This document shows positions 45,041 to 58,382 of a DNA stretch of 64,000 nt, piece by piece. The first letter of the stretch is position 1. The number at the start of each line of letters is the position of its first letter. A program made the position numbers and the translations under genes. The stretch spans positions 10,740,818 through 10,804,817 of the forward strand of contig JAJEKV010000046.1 in assembly GCA_021234155.1 (NCBI GenBank), read 5' to 3'. The notes under the pieces were generated by a model. The model did no database searches and was not told the origin of the DNA. It worked only from the letters and a program-made list of their open reading frames with translations. The stretch is from Isoetes taiwanensis (lineage: Eukaryota; Streptophyta; Lycopodiopsida; Isoetales; Isoetaceae).

Positions 45041-47200
45041 TATAAGATAGAATGAAAAAAAAGATAGAAAGCTCCATCCATCGATTGCTGTATGACCCTG
45101 CCGAATTAGATTCCACATCTACACTATATGGTATGCATCAATTGCTGCTGTGGATTGAAGCATTTATGGATCTTTAAAAGCCCAGGACTTGGATCTTCCA
45201 GTTTCCTTATGTGTTTATTTGATATTGAATTCAAAGCCCGAGAGACGATAAGCTTTTATGCCTTGGAGCATTGGCCATTTTCTAGGATGAATCAGAGTAC
45301 TTTGCTTAAGTTCTATTGCTTCTTGAGAATGTTGCAGGAGATGTCACAAGTTCTGGATACATGCATTTTCGTATTGTGGTTGATAACGCATAGTTACATA
45401 GGAATTTTGCAGTTAATACATTCTGAGCAGCTGTAAAAATCATTTAAAAGTCTCACTTTTTTGAATAAACTTTCTTTTTCGCTGATTCTATGGCTGAAAG
45501 TGAAAAATGCAATTTTTGAAGCATGTATCTGGGATTTCAATATCTACTGTGCAAAGTTACTTATTATAATCTGTGATTTTGATACGTATTCATCATTGGT
45601 CCACTTTTTGCAGACGTTTGAGAATGGCATATCGAAATATGTCAGGACTTCTATGGAGAACTGCTATGGACAACTCAAGCTTTACGATTAATCTGTAAGG
45701 AAATTGTCTCTTGCTTCTGTTGAGCGTGCATTTGTTCTTCTCTATTTCCTATTCTGTATGGTATTCTCTAGGGTTTAGAAATTTACATTATGCTGCTCAT
45801 GTTCTGTAGTGTGGATAGATAAATATCATGATTGGAGCTATTTGGAAATTTATATTATTATGATTGCACAGACTCATCTTAGTAATGCATATTGTGCATG
45901 AGGCTGGGGGGTGGTTGCTGATGTAGACAAGTTGATCAACCACTCATGCACCACTTCCCAAGTCTATAAATTGTAGTTGCAATTGTCTTGATCCTACCTC
46001 ATTTAACTTCAAACATGTTTGAACAGAACTGAAGTGGAACTGGAATCAATCTGAAAGCATTGGGCATCTAGGATCTAGGCTTGCACCTGGAGGTAAATAT
46101 AGCATTGTTTCTGTTTCGCCAGTTCTCTGTTGATTCGTCCATTGCAGTTGTTGGACTTCGGAAGTTTTAGTAGAGTTAAGCTTTGGCAAAGATTTGCCCC
46201 ACAAAGAAATTGGGTTAAGAATTTGCCACATATCTGAATTAACTTATAAGACAGAATATTAGGTTTACGTAATATATTTTTACAGAGGAAAACATGCCGT
46301 CCTATCCTAATTTAGATGAAAATTTTCAGCCATATGACATTGTGTTGATAAATGATTGTTATTTGTTGAAGGAAACACTACCCAATCCTCAATGTAGCCT
46401 TTATCTTTGTCTACTTTCAAAGTCTAAACAAATGTAATTGTAACTCATTCTAAGTATGAGTTAGAATGATTTCAATTTCGATTTCAAAATTTAACATTTA
46501 AAAGTAACCCGTACAAATTGGGACTTAATGGCTTAAGATTTCATTGATTTTTTCAAGACGCCTTTTTGCGACTACAAGATCTTTTCCCAGCATTACATTT
46601 TCACATGCTACGAAGTACCCTAACAAAGTGTACTACATAAATGCTTTGCTTGGTATCAGACTATTGAGATTTTTTGTTAGCCACACAATGCGGATATGCC
46701 CAGAGTTGTCTTGGCTATTGTTGACAATACCTTCAAGTTTGAAAGGTGGTATTTTCTATTTCCTAACATGGCTCAAATATATGCTCAAGCTTGCACATAA
46801 GAAGGCCATTTTCTTTGTGTTAGATGATGTTCATTTCATGAAATAATAAATACGTTGACAAAATGTTGTTTGTGGAATAGCAGTTCCGTAAAGATACTCT
46901 AAGCTTTTGTCTTGGAAAACCATAAACAAAAGGATCTCCAAACAAATGCACATTATATGTGTAGAGTTAGAAGACATATCAAGTGCTCTTGCATTTCACA
47001 TAATTGAAGCTTTGAGTACAAAGGCTAATAGAAAGGCAAAAGAGAACACAAATTCTTTATTTAAGCACGCAAATGCCCCACAGATCGTTAATATGTGTCT
47101 TTCCTTTAGCTTAAATTACTTGTATGAAGCTAGCTTTGAACTTTCAAGTTTGGAGAGGCATCATCTTGGATTGGAAGGCTAAGCAATTGTGTTTGACAAG
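45041..47200. other. No gene recognised
   Basis: Frames such as 46544-46846 and 46907-47182 lack known motifs. The DNA is AT-rich and unstructured to the eye. Confidence 0.4.
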
Positions 47201-47393
47201 GATGGGTCAGTTCTAAGGGACAAAATTGTATTCATTTGGGAGTATGCTGAATTGAGGATTAAGATGTGAAGGCATCAATGGCTGGGTTTGTTCCAAGGAA
47301 GATGTCACAAAGGGAGATACAAACTAGATTTTTCATGAGTGCTCTAAGATGCACCCATGAGGACATGGGTTGAATTTTTGGAGGAGAGACTGT

Positions 47394-49090
47394 AACGGAC
47401 CTAGCAACCTAGCACCCACATTAAGATGTAAGTAACGTTGCCATTATATAAGAGTGCATTTTCAATGGTAAAATAAATGATTATGTGCTAGGAATACATG
47501 CATGCAATGTGTCCATGCATGCAGTGTGTGCATGCATGCATGCATGCATGCAAGGGCATTGCTAGGTTATATAAGCGCAACAATATTATTCTTGATTTCT
47601 GGGGAAGGAGTTTTCCATGGGAAAGAAGTCTTTTATGTGATGGTGAAGCATTCGGAAGGAGATAGATTGCAGATGGATTGCTGAAGGAGCGAGTTGCGTG
47701 CAGAGATCTGGGAGCGTTGCTGGGAGTGCAGAAGAAGCAAGCAGGATTTCCAGGTGGGGATCAAGCCTTACACCTGGGGGTTTCTGGTGTTTATGATTAC
47801 GTGATGTGTAGTTTAACAAGGTAGCTAGTTGTATATCTAAACCCTTGGAAATAACTAAATTAGCAAAGGGAAAATATATGCTAGGGGTATTACTAGCTGG
47901 GAACGGGTGCAGGAATTAATAAACTAGTTAGCAGGGTTATGGAAGCCATCGTCATTAAGGTTATAAGTAGTAATTTGAAGGAAGTTGATCTAGTTAAAAG
48001 TAATAAGATATTAGTGAAGTTTGTATTTTGCTTAAGCACCGGGCATTGCATGTTGCATGGTAGAGATAGTAATGTTTATACGAGCGTATAACTGGATTTC
48101 CTTTGTTGCATGAGGTGTAAATTATGGAATTTCTAAGGTAAATTTGATATGGAAATGTGCCTAGTTGATGTTGGGTGGAATTCATAGTATTGTGATCTAT
48201 GTGTAGTATAATTATTTGATATAGACCTCTGGGGCCGGAGTCTAGGTGCGATGGTCTAGACTCGCGGTTATTGCACAGTGCTATGTAAATGGTATTATTT
48301 GAACATCGGGCGTTGGTACCGTATGGTACAACGTCATGCACAGTTAAGTGGTCCTCCAATGCTGGACGCAGCGTGGATGGGTGTGTACACACGTGGTTAC
48401 CCCGCCTTTATGTCACTGACCTGATCAGCCGAGTTGACCTTGCTCAGACCCAGAGGAATATTGGTTGCAATGTTGATGCTATGATTGCTTGGTTATTATA
48501 TATGTGGTTTTGAATATTGGAATTAAGTTGCAATGGTCATGCTTATAATGGATATTCATGGTACAATTATGTATTGTGGGTATGCTTGTTGGACTAGTAA
48601 CTTAGATTGCAGGGGCGAGGCTACGGTGAGGCTAGGTTGTTGTTCTAGGTTAATACTTTGTATTGTTGATGCTAGACATCCTAGATCCCCGATCCCCACT
48701 TAGTCCATGTGACTAACCCCGTGGTTGATGGTGTAAGCAGAGGTGCGAGATGCTCTAGAAAGTAGTCAAGCTTCGGGAAGACGAGAGTACAAGTGTGGAT
48801 TGCCAGTTAAATAACTTGTTTACTATTATCATTATATATTGGTTTGAAGCTATAATTATTAAGAACATTCATTGTTGTGCGGGGTTATTGCTAAGCAATG
48901 GCAAGTATATCTTTGGGACCTTAGAGTATATACAAAGATTAAATTCTTTACCTAAGCATGCATGTGTTAATTTCTTAAGTTTTTAAGCTTAAGTAGATCC
49001 AATGGTCGAGATTGATGGGATTTCTAGTTACCGAGAGGTTAACTGGCCAGATGACTCGCTCTTTACAAATGTGTTAGAACATTCAACAAC
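47394..49090 (+). repeat. Probable gypsy LTR (3' LTR or remnant)
   Basis: A purine tract TTGGAGGAGAGAC immediately precedes TGTAACGGACC, a common start of plant gypsy LTRs, and a TATA-like ATTATATAAGAG lies at about 47445. The upstream 47200-47390 looks like a decayed gypsy tail. The end near 49090 (ATTCAACA) is a guess. TGCATGCA repeats occupy about 47490-47552. Confidence 0.45.
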
Positions 49091-51360
49091 GTAACATTTT
49101 GACGTATTTTGTCCTCCACTGTGTTATGATTTTATTGTGGTATATGGATAACTCACTAGGGTAACATTACCATGGAACTTGTTGAGGGGAGGAGCGTTCT
49201 GTAATGTAACATACGATTTGTCCTCTATTGTATTGTGCTTCTATCGGCGCTTAAACCATACATAATGCATATAAACACAAATACAACCATAAATGAAAAA
49301 TTAAACACTTCCATGTTTTATAATGTAAGAATGGTTCACCATCTTCAATGTGACAAGATCCTTTTAAGGCATATTAGCATAAAAATTAGGTCAAGCCAAG
49401 TGAGAACCTCCAAATAATTCTTCATTCTACACTAAAACCAGATGAATCAAGTAAAAATCCTTTATTGGCTTATGAATCTAATATAAAGGTCACATCTATG
49501 CAAGAAAATTACTATGTAGGAATATGTAATGGGGTATGCATTAGAATAGAATAGATTATTTAGAGCGTATGGAAAGGGGTTTTTATTATCAACCATGGTA
49601 GATAAGGGGTTTATGTATGAACCCAGGAATGCCCAAAAATGTAGATGCCATTTGCAAAAGAGATATAGGGGAATCCCCTGGGCAAATAGAATGATATACA
49701 TGAGCCTCTTTAAGTATAAGCTCTTTTTTAAGATCAATTGAACATGGCAAGCATCTTTGTGGGCCTTCATTATGTAATTGAAGGCTGAAAATACATTTGT
49801 TTGGAATGCTAATGTTCCATTTCAACATCATGGCTCGAAACAAAGATCTAGCTAGGGTTATTTTTGAAGCACAACAAGGACGTTTCTATGAGGGAATTTT
49901 GTGTCAGACATGCAAAAAATGTTATTTGAGTATATGTTGTGTTGTACCACAACAAAAAAATATACTTCACAATTTCATTTGATTTGGACGATAGTTATTG
50001 AGCACGATTTGGTTGGTCACTTCTATGTTAAAACATTTTATTACATTTATTTGGTGCAACAAGATTTCGAGAATCATCTTCATGGATTGTTAACCACATA
50101 AGATCATTTTTCAAGTAGTTGGTCAAGGCACAATTGAATGCATTGGGCTAAATATTTTTTGCAGGTTTTTGTAGCCCAAACTCATATGCATAATGTGCAG
50201 AAGAATTTTTTTGAAACATTAAAAGGAATTGTTGGACATTGAAGTTCGATATTGCCAGCCAAATCATTTTGCGCATGTGGAAAATGATGAGCATAGAACT
50301 CATTAAAGTGATGCAGTCATTGGCAATCACATTTCAGTATGCTTTTATTATTTGGAAAATGGTGAAAAATGTAGATTGCAAGCCTGAGACATGGAGGGAT
50401 TATAGAATTCCCTTGTGAGGGTTGTGGCTTGCAATAGAGAAGGATGGTTGCACACATGTTCTAAGTGGAAACAAATCATAAAGTACCCTGATTTGTGGCA
50501 AGTGTATAGCAATGAAAACTGTAGAAACATAGCATGATATATGTTGTGATTTATGTTGTTGGTAAAAGCAACACACAATAACATTACATGAAAGCTTAAA
50601 TTCAGAGTGCTCTTTGATGTTACACAACATCTATATCAAATGTGTAGATTATATGACCACCTTGGTTAATACATACAACACTAATGGTCAGCATGTGGAA
50701 GCACACATTCTACAGTTGCTCTGGTTATTAATTTCATAGCAACTTTCATTCTTTATTTTCCAATTGTAGTTACTTAATCTACAAAGAACATATCCAAAGC
50801 CCATATATACACATACACCTACGCTGGAAGTTATTAGCCTTACATCATATAGACATACACCTCCTATAGACATGCTCCTACTTATGTCCGACACCAATTT
50901 TGCAAGACTATTTTCATCTATCCTACATTTATTAAAATGCTAATTATAGGGAACAAACTATTGAAAGACAAAAGTTCTAAACCAAGAGAAAATATGATAG
51001 TATAACCTCGATTTCAAAAGCCAAGTTCTTATGCTATTGTTGATGATGTGAGAAGCTTCTCAACTTATGAGATTTCCACATCATCAAACATGTTCACGTC
51101 ATTGCGGTTCTAGAATTCACATGGGTTTTCTTTTAAAGCAATTCATTCATATTTTGGATTAAAGCCATTCAGACTGCAATCACAAATAGTTCTGATTCTA
51201 ATATACTTCTAGCTTTTGTTGGGTTCGACTAAAGGTCTAGAAATAAACACTAACCACAACTTTCAATTTTTATTTCCTTTTAAACTTATGCCTGATGAAA
51301 AGCCCAGCAACGCTGGGCACTTTTTCTAGTATATTATAAAAACAATTTACTTATATGGCC
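49091..51360. other. No gene recognised
   Basis: Two stretches with GTAACAT and TTTGTCCTC... at about 49090-49130 and 49210-49245 are similar to one another. Otherwise nothing is identifiable on either strand. Confidence 0.4.
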
Positions 51361-51362
51361 TT

Positions 51363-52464
51363 TCAAAGAGTTTTACAAGATTCATTTGTGAAAATACTTG
51401 TCGAGCATTTTATACAGTTGCGCGACTCTTCACAATCCCACATGTTCCACATTTGATTTTTCTTCACATAAGCAGGCACACTTTCTGCAGCCAGAAGTCC
51501 TTCCAGCCATGGTTTGAGTTGCTCCAAAAGGAAATTGGAATCTAATCTGTCAGAAGCAAAGCTATTTGGACATATCATAGTGTTTGGCTGGTTGACAGAA
51601 TCCGTATATCTGCTGTTGTCTATCAACAATGTGTTTTTCACTTGGTATTTTTAATAGTTTTGGTACACTTTGGACAGATCCTCAAGGAAAATTGGCTTAT
51701 TAACCACTTTTAACTTTGTGTTGGTGCAGTCATCCTGATTCCAAATAAAAAGAAATCTGCCCTTATATTCCTGCATCAACTTTCTCACCAACAAGTCGAC
51801 ATTACCCTTAACCATGCTGGACCATAATGCAATATGAAATTTTGAAAAACACCATTCTAAGAACTTCTGTAATCCAGGCCTGGAAACTACTGCCTTTTGA
51901 AGGTTCAACTTCTGGAGGGTCACTTCTGGCTTGGTCGATGCAAGGATTCTCTCTTTCAAGTCATAAAACTTGCCTAAAACGTTATTAAAATCCAGAACAA
52001 GGAGAATTTCAGTTAACCTCTTGGTTTTTCTTGGTTGAGGAGGTATTGGACTTGATGAGCAGGCTGCATCTTGTTCAGGATTCGTGGTTTCTTTGTCAAC
52101 TTCATCACCTGCATCCGTCTGTAACTCATGTTCAATAGCATAACTTTTGTCTGGTGCAGGATCCCGTGAAGAATAAGTCTCAGTGGAATTAATATTCCCT
52201 TCTACAACAGATGCATTAGGAATCTCTTCGTAATGGCTTGCGGTAACATTTATATCTGTAACCTAATTGAGATGAGGAAGACCAAATAGAAATGCAAAAA
52301 AATAAATCATGTCTGTGGCATTGGTACTTATTTGATACGACCACATTCAGTTCACTATCCAAATTTCTTTTTGAATTCTCGCCGCTGTCAGCAACTGGGA
52401 TTGACTTTGAAGTATCCAATGGAGTGAATTCTAGGTGCACATGGGTGGTATCTTGCAGTCTCAT
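51363..52464 (-). pseudogene. FCP1/NIF-like HAD phosphatase, with in-frame stop
   Basis: From about 52262 downwards a Ser/Glu-rich linker leads into KTKRLTEILLVLDFNNVLGK (HAD motif I in the plant form with Asn in the second position). Then come RPGLQKFLEWCFSKFHIALW (motif II region), FIWNQDDC and, after a TAA at 51651-51653 in the same frame, VKNTLLIDNSRYTDSVNQP (motif III region). NIF-type domains dephosphorylate Ser residues, classically of RNA polymerase II CTD (family knowledge). An upstream frame at 52330-52464 may be a further exon, but its GT donor does not join in phase. The premature stop makes this probably inactive. Confidence 0.72.
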
Positions 52465-52735
52465 ATTTTATCAAGGCGTCGTTATCAGTTGGATATCCTT
52501 GATCTCAAATTTTTGCAAACACTAAGTCAATAGATTTGTGACAACATGAGTAAACATTAGTTAAGTTACTTACTTATATTAATTGGGTCTTTTAGTACCG
52601 CTCGAACACAAAAACCCAAAAGCCATGTTTCAGACATGAAGTGGGCACAACTGGGGCTGCAGCAAGGTTCTAGAATGTCTGCAAAACAAATCCAATATCA
52701 ATAAAGTCTGCAAACAAGGTTATAGATGATAATGT

Positions 52736-53230
52736 TTACCTCAAATGGTATGATAAACATGGAATGTGATACTGGTGACTGCATTCTGCTATCACAATTG
52801 GCAACAATTTACCCTCCCATTTCAGACACCGTTCGCAATATGGACAACCCTCATCACTCTCTTCTTCTGCCTCAAGAAGCATTGGAACCGCGGGATCTAA
52901 AGGAGAGTCATGGCCACTACGTTCAGAAAAAAATCTCAAATTCTTGCATTCGAGGTTGCAACTCCAGCAGTAAGGCTTCACATGCCCTTAGCTTAATTTC
53001 AATTTTTGCTAGTTTCTTATTCAATTGACTTAGCCCAGGCAACACTGTACTATTTAGCTCTTCATTCTTCAGTTCACTTACAACCCGAACACCCTCTGCT
53101 GCTTTTAGATTTGCCATCATTTCTATCCTCATTTGTTTGCAATCGTTGCTTGCATCTATCAAACCTAGCTGATGTTGCAGCCAACCATTCCTTCACAAGT
53201 CTGCCATAGTCTTCAAAACAAACACTCCAT
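52736..53230 (-). pseudogene. Cys-rich and coiled-coil gene fragment (frameshifted)
   Basis: A minus-strand helix-rich part (LNKKLAKIEIKLRACEALLLE) at 52923-53162 overlaps, in another frame, a Cys/His-rich part at 52736-52981: CWSCNLECKN, then CPYCERCLKWEG and ECSHQYHIPCLSYH, resembling a treble-clef zinc site. Upstream, a third frame reads KEWLAATSARFDRCKQRLQT. The three pieces could be one protein broken by frameshifts. It may belong to the phosphatase gene that follows on the same strand, but no join can be proven. Confidence 0.4.
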
Positions 53231-54180
53231 ATATGTCAGCCTCCTAACATTACAAACCACATACTAATGGAAGACGACAATTACACACCACACAACACAA
53301 GATACTCCCAGCACATAGGGGCAACACCATTGGCAACACAACACCCTCCATGATACCACAATAGTATAACATGCACCACACACCACATGCCACTATTGTC
53401 ACCACTATTGGCAGGACAACACCCTACATCACTTTATCCAATACAAAGTGTTTTTGCAACCGGCAGCGCAACACCCTATACCACACCATAATGGTACACC
53501 CCATACACCACACACCACATGATACCATTGTCACCATAATTGACAGCACAACACGCTATACTATATCACATAGCTCAAAGTGGCAACACTACAGGCAGCC
53601 TAACACACCACAACACAAGACACCACACAACACAATACACACCACACAATACGCCGCACACACCACACAACGTAGGTTGCACTATCACCACTATTGGCGG
53701 CACAGTAACCTACACCACACCACCCAACACAGTACACACCACACTACACGCTGCATATACCACACAACATAGATTGTATTATCACTAGTATTGGCGGCAC
53801 AATAACCTACAACACTGATACAATACAGTACACACCATACAAACGCGCTGCATACACCACACAATATAAGCTGCACTATCACCACTATTGGCAGCACAAT
53901 AACCTACACCACACCACACTGGTACACCACACCTCACTTGCTACTACTGTCACCCCACATATGCCACGCACCACAATGTAGCACAACACTCCACTCCACC
54001 ACAACGGAGACATACTACACCATGAATGCTAGATCATTCTCATCACTAGACCACAAACAACATGCCAACAACTCACCACTCACCAGGCCACACATACCTC
54101 ATCTATCATTGTGGCAGCCATTGCACGAAATGCCCCATAGTAGCACATAACACATGCATAGATGACATTATAGAGGCACA
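53230..54180. repeat. CA-rich degenerate satellite
   Basis: Long ACCACAC/ACAACAC stretches contain a spaced unit CACTATCACCACTATTGGC.GCACA.TAACCTAC at about 53677, 53777 and 53873 (period near 98). Weaker versions lie at 53396 and 53528. Open frames here are composition artefacts. Confidence 0.85.
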
Positions 54181-54990
54181 ACATGACAATACAGCCAGCA
54201 TGGGAAAAAGAACCTAAACTACACTGCAAAATGGTAGTAGACATGTCTGATTCTTGAACTGGATTTGAGATTACTTTTTCTGTGTTGATAGAAACAATCT
54301 AGGTCAAGCTTCAGATGCTTTTCTAATGTAATGCAACTAATAATTAAACATACTTGCAATGGCATATTTTGGTCTTAGAACATTGCTCTGCTTTTCTGTT
54401 TTGATTTTAGTTCAGATTGAATGTGTGGTCTATAGGAATATGACTTGGTTTTTTCCCCATCATCTTCATCATCCTTGTCACTTTTACTGTTTTCTTCCTG
54501 CTCAAGTTGGATTTGCCTATGCTTTCTCTTGAGTCTACAAGAACTGGCCTCTGCTCATCGGGAGTTTTATAATAATCCAAGAAGCTCTTCCAATTAATAG
54601 CCTCCCCCCATTCCACCCCATGTATGTGGCTTCCCTGTAATTCTTTTGTAAATTTGCATGAAATCCTTATATTGTTGATTGCTCAAATTCTTCAACCTGT
54701 ATACGAAAACATATGCCTTAAGTTTTCAGTTTTAAACAAACATTTGGGGGAAAATACCTGTAACCAGATTTATTTGAAACTTTGTCACCTCAAAGCTTCT
54801 TTATTAGATCTTTATGGGACACAATCTCTTGTTTGAGGAGAGATTTCATCATGTAACTAGTGGCATTCAATTTTGACTCCATTAGGGTTCAATTGGCAAG
54901 AAGCAGCAAAAAAACAGAAAAAAGATGTGATTATTTTCTTAGTTCGAGAAGAGGGACAATGACGTGGCATAAAATTCAAAATAACCGATG
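54181..54990. other. No gene established
   Basis: A 69-codon minus-strand frame at 54407-54616 (starting MEWGEAINWKSFLDYYKTP) is unrecognised. The rest is non-coding. Confidence 0.35.
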
Positions 54991-56089
54991 CTCATCATTC
55001 AACTTGTCTTTCTCTGGGTCTGGCAGGGTCAAGACGGGGGCGGTTGTCAAAGCTTCCTTCAATAATTCAAACCCTGCTTGGGCTTTCTTGTGCCAATGAT
55101 CTGCCCAATCTTTCACCTTTTCCGCCCTCGTCAAGTCCGTTAGCGGGGCTGCTATCTTTGCGAAGTTCTTCACAAACTTCCTGTAGTACCCTGCTAGGCC
55201 AAGAAAACTTCTGACCTCATGGACATTCTTCGGTGCCGGCCACTGAATCACTGCTTCAATCTTGGCAGGGTCCGTTGAGATTCCTTCTGCTGAGATCACA
55301 TGCCCCAGGTATTCCACCTTCTCCGTTGCGCAGTGGCACTTCGACAACTTGGCGTACAACTGGTGCCTTCTCAACTTCTCGAGCACCTTCCTTAGGTGTT
55401 GTACATGCTCTTCAAGGGATCTGCTATACACCAAAATGTCATCAAAGAATACTATCACGAAGGTGTCTAAGAACTCCCTGAAGATGTCGTTCATGAGCCT
55501 CATGAACGTTGCCGGGGCATTTGATAAACCAAATGGCATTACCGTGAATTCATCCGCGTTCTGAAGGCAGTTTTATGGATGTCTTCTTCCTTTATCCTGA
55601 TCTGATGATAGCCTGACCTTAAGTCAATTTTGGAGAAGACTTTTGCCCTTTGGAGCTGATCCATCAAGTCGTCCGATCTGGGGAGCGCATACTTATTCTT
55701 GATGGTGTGCTTGTTCAACTGCCTGTAATCTATGCACATCCTCAAGCTGCCATCCTTCTTCTTCACAAAAAGAATGGGTGCCCCAAATGGTGAGACACTA
55801 GGTCTAATGAAGCCTAGGTCGAGTAACTCCTGCAATTGCTTCTTTATCTCTGTCAGCTCCTGCGTCGTCATTCTGTATGGAGCCTTGCTTGTCGGCTTCG
55901 TTCTTGGTTCGAGTGCTATCTCACACTCGACTCCCCTGTAAGGAGGGAGGTGCTCGATCTCATCTGGAAAGAGGTCGTGGAACTCCGTGATCAACTTAGC
56001 TATTTGCTTGGGCAACTTGCTGAGCACCTTATCTTCTTTGCTTTCTTCTGATTCGGGCTCTTCGATCTCAAGCTTGAAGATATATGCTA
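54991..56089 (-). pseudogene. Older chromovirus pol fragment F (RT region), target of element G
   Basis: Minus-strand RT closely similar to that of element [39 protein letters not shown] and [12 protein letters not shown] deletion of about 14 nt near 55560 removes the residues between FRTR and MPFG and shifts the frame. Homology ends near 55000, before RNase H. At 56089 it is cut by the LTR of G, and the linker frame is open up to that point, unlike in G. Confidence 0.9.
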
Positions 56090-57579
56090 TGTGACGTCCC
56101 CTACTCGTATACGATGCCCGCACCGTATACAAACAGGAGTTCATCCCCCGCACCAGCTCCACACTGATACAGGGCCCTCCACATGTCACCGTGACTGTCT
56201 AGAGTCCACAGTGGGAAGAGTGAAGGGGTCATTTTACCCCGTCTCCCTCAGGGCCTACCTAGCTGCGAAAGCGTAAACATACACGTCAGTAACATAACAT
56301 CATATATCCACCTCGAAGGGTGGCACATAAACATCTGCATAGACAAGGATCAGCACAACACAAGGAAGTTCCTACCCAAGGCTCAGACTCCAGGGGATGA
56401 CTGACTAGCTTGGGTCTCCAGAGTTCAGTGCAGACAGAATCATGACAATGGATTGGGCTGGCATAAGAACATGGCTTAGGGTTGTCCACTCCATCCGCCC
56501 CTCCTGTGCACACTTTGCAGAGTAGGTTGAAAAGTGTTGGGACCTGACTGTAGCCCGCCGGGTGCATAGCCAAAGGGGCTATTCCTGGGTTACATCTCCC
56601 CAGTCCCGATGGGGCAGGTAGGGATCGCTCCCTCCAGAGATCTACATGCTGACCCAAGGTGACTAGAGGGCCACTGCCCTTATTCGACTTAACCCACTGG
56701 AAGGTGAACACCACCCCACGGGTGTCGAGCCCATGCCTTACCCGCACTCAGTGGCAAGCCATTAGACCTAGTCACTCTGATCCCCGGTAGGCCTTACACA
56801 CCAGAGGGATCGGTCAAGGGTCAGAACACGAACCTCATTCTAAGCCAGTCTGGCCCCTTCACCCACAACCAGGTGGGCTCCTGTACACAGGCCGAAATCT
56901 AGTAATGCACTAAGAGGGACTAGCTAGGAGCATCATCTACTAAGCTTTAAGTCTCTACCCCCCTTCCCAATACAATGAGTCCACAGAATACATCCGTCCA
57001 TCATATCACATAAGTAATAAGAACTAATCTAATTCATAGAGTTAGGTTCTTTAGTTAGAGTCAATCTCAGGATCAGCTTGGCTACTAAGGGTGAATTAAT
57101 AGGCTAACCCTACTGATTCAAAGGCTGGAATAAGGTTTAGGCTATTCAATCGACCAAATACCTGATCCCTAGTTCACTCCTCTCAATCCGAAGGCGTCCA
57201 TGTCTCTGTTCTGCTTCGGGATGCAGTCGGGAGGATGATCTGACAAGCTGGGGCGCACGGGCAGATCGTGGGAGTTGGAATTGACTCCTCAGGCGCGCGA
57301 ATCGGAGCTCAGAAGGTCTGTGGGCGAAAAAGGGAATGTTAGGGTTTTGTGCCTTATGTAGGCTGTCAGTTACGTTTAGGGTTTCCATGACCCATTGGTC
57401 TACCTTTAATGGGTTAAAGGTCTAAAGGTGCGCGCTAAGTGTGCGCACCATTGCAAGTTGCCCCCTAGGGCGTCCTTGCTTGGGTACACGTCGGCGTACA
57501 CGTCGACTGGACGGCGTGTACGCGTGACGGCGCAGTACGGTATACGTCTTGAGACCGTATATTGTACTGGAACGTCACA
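56090..57579 (-). repeat. 3' LTR of element G (1,490 bp)
   Basis: On the minus strand it runs from TGTGACGTTCC to GGGGACGTCACA, so the two ends share TGTGACGT/ACGTCACA. GGTGGGGAGAA at 57590-57580 precedes it as polypurine tract. The first 65 nt can fold as an imperfect hairpin (GTGACG/CGTCAC and AGTAC..ACGGT/ACCGTACT). A GTATACG/CGTATAC hairpin lies near the other end. Confidence 0.85.
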
Positions 57580-57590
57580 TTCTCCCCACC

Positions 57591-58382
57591 TTGAATTGAT
57601 GCTGTCCGCAGCATCGTGGGTCTCCCCACCTTGGGATCTTCTTAACCTGCAATCAACCTCATGCATAGGACATACTTATTACTACAGTTATACATTTAAT
57701 GGATTACTTCAAGGTAATTATACTATTATTCAATCCAATAGTTATCACTTATGTCAATATAACAATAACTCCTAATGTTTCGGTTTTATTATTATATGTA
57801 CAATTACTCGTTATTCCTTGCAACACATTACAACAAAATTGTGTTGCAAGTCTTCGTAGTTCGACCTCCTGGCCCTCGGGAGCGCTCTATTGGCCTGCAG
57901 GTTGACACTACGTTAGTACCATTATTATTAATGAAATTTTGGTTATATGGTGACCACCCCACCTATCTACATGAATGCATGGCTAATCTCCCCGCGTAGG
58001 AAGAGGATGATTCTTCCAGCGTGGCCGAGGAGACAACGCCTATAATGCCTATATGGCGCTCATGCCTACACCTTTAGTTGCCCAGCGTGGAGGATAGGTC
58101 CTTCCCGTATATGGGGCGTGAAGGCCAGATTCCTCCTATCAAAGCATATATGGGGCTAGAGGTGCTTTTCCTATCAATGCATTCCTCAATGACCTCCTTT
58201 CTCTCGAGGTCGTCTACTTCCGTGGGACAGAAGTAGACTTTCCAAGCGGAACCGCGGTCATGCCTACATTGACATTACACCACGTCCTAGAGATCACCGT
58301 AGTAATCTCATCATCGGTAACAACGCATGCAACCCTTACCTCATAGGTTGCATGCGTAGATTATACTTAACTAGGCAAGCTA
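57591..58382 (-). other. Non-coding 3' region of element G
   Basis: Lies between the pol stop and the polypurine tract. A second TCTCCCCACCTTG occurs at about 57620. No frame of interest. Confidence 0.6.

Noticed and set aside
53371-53897. Frames of 133 and 82 codons rich in His and Thr
   Set aside because: Products of the CA-rich satellite composition.
56286-56747. 153-codon minus-strand ORF
   Set aside because: Lies wholly inside the LTR of element G and has no recognisable domain.
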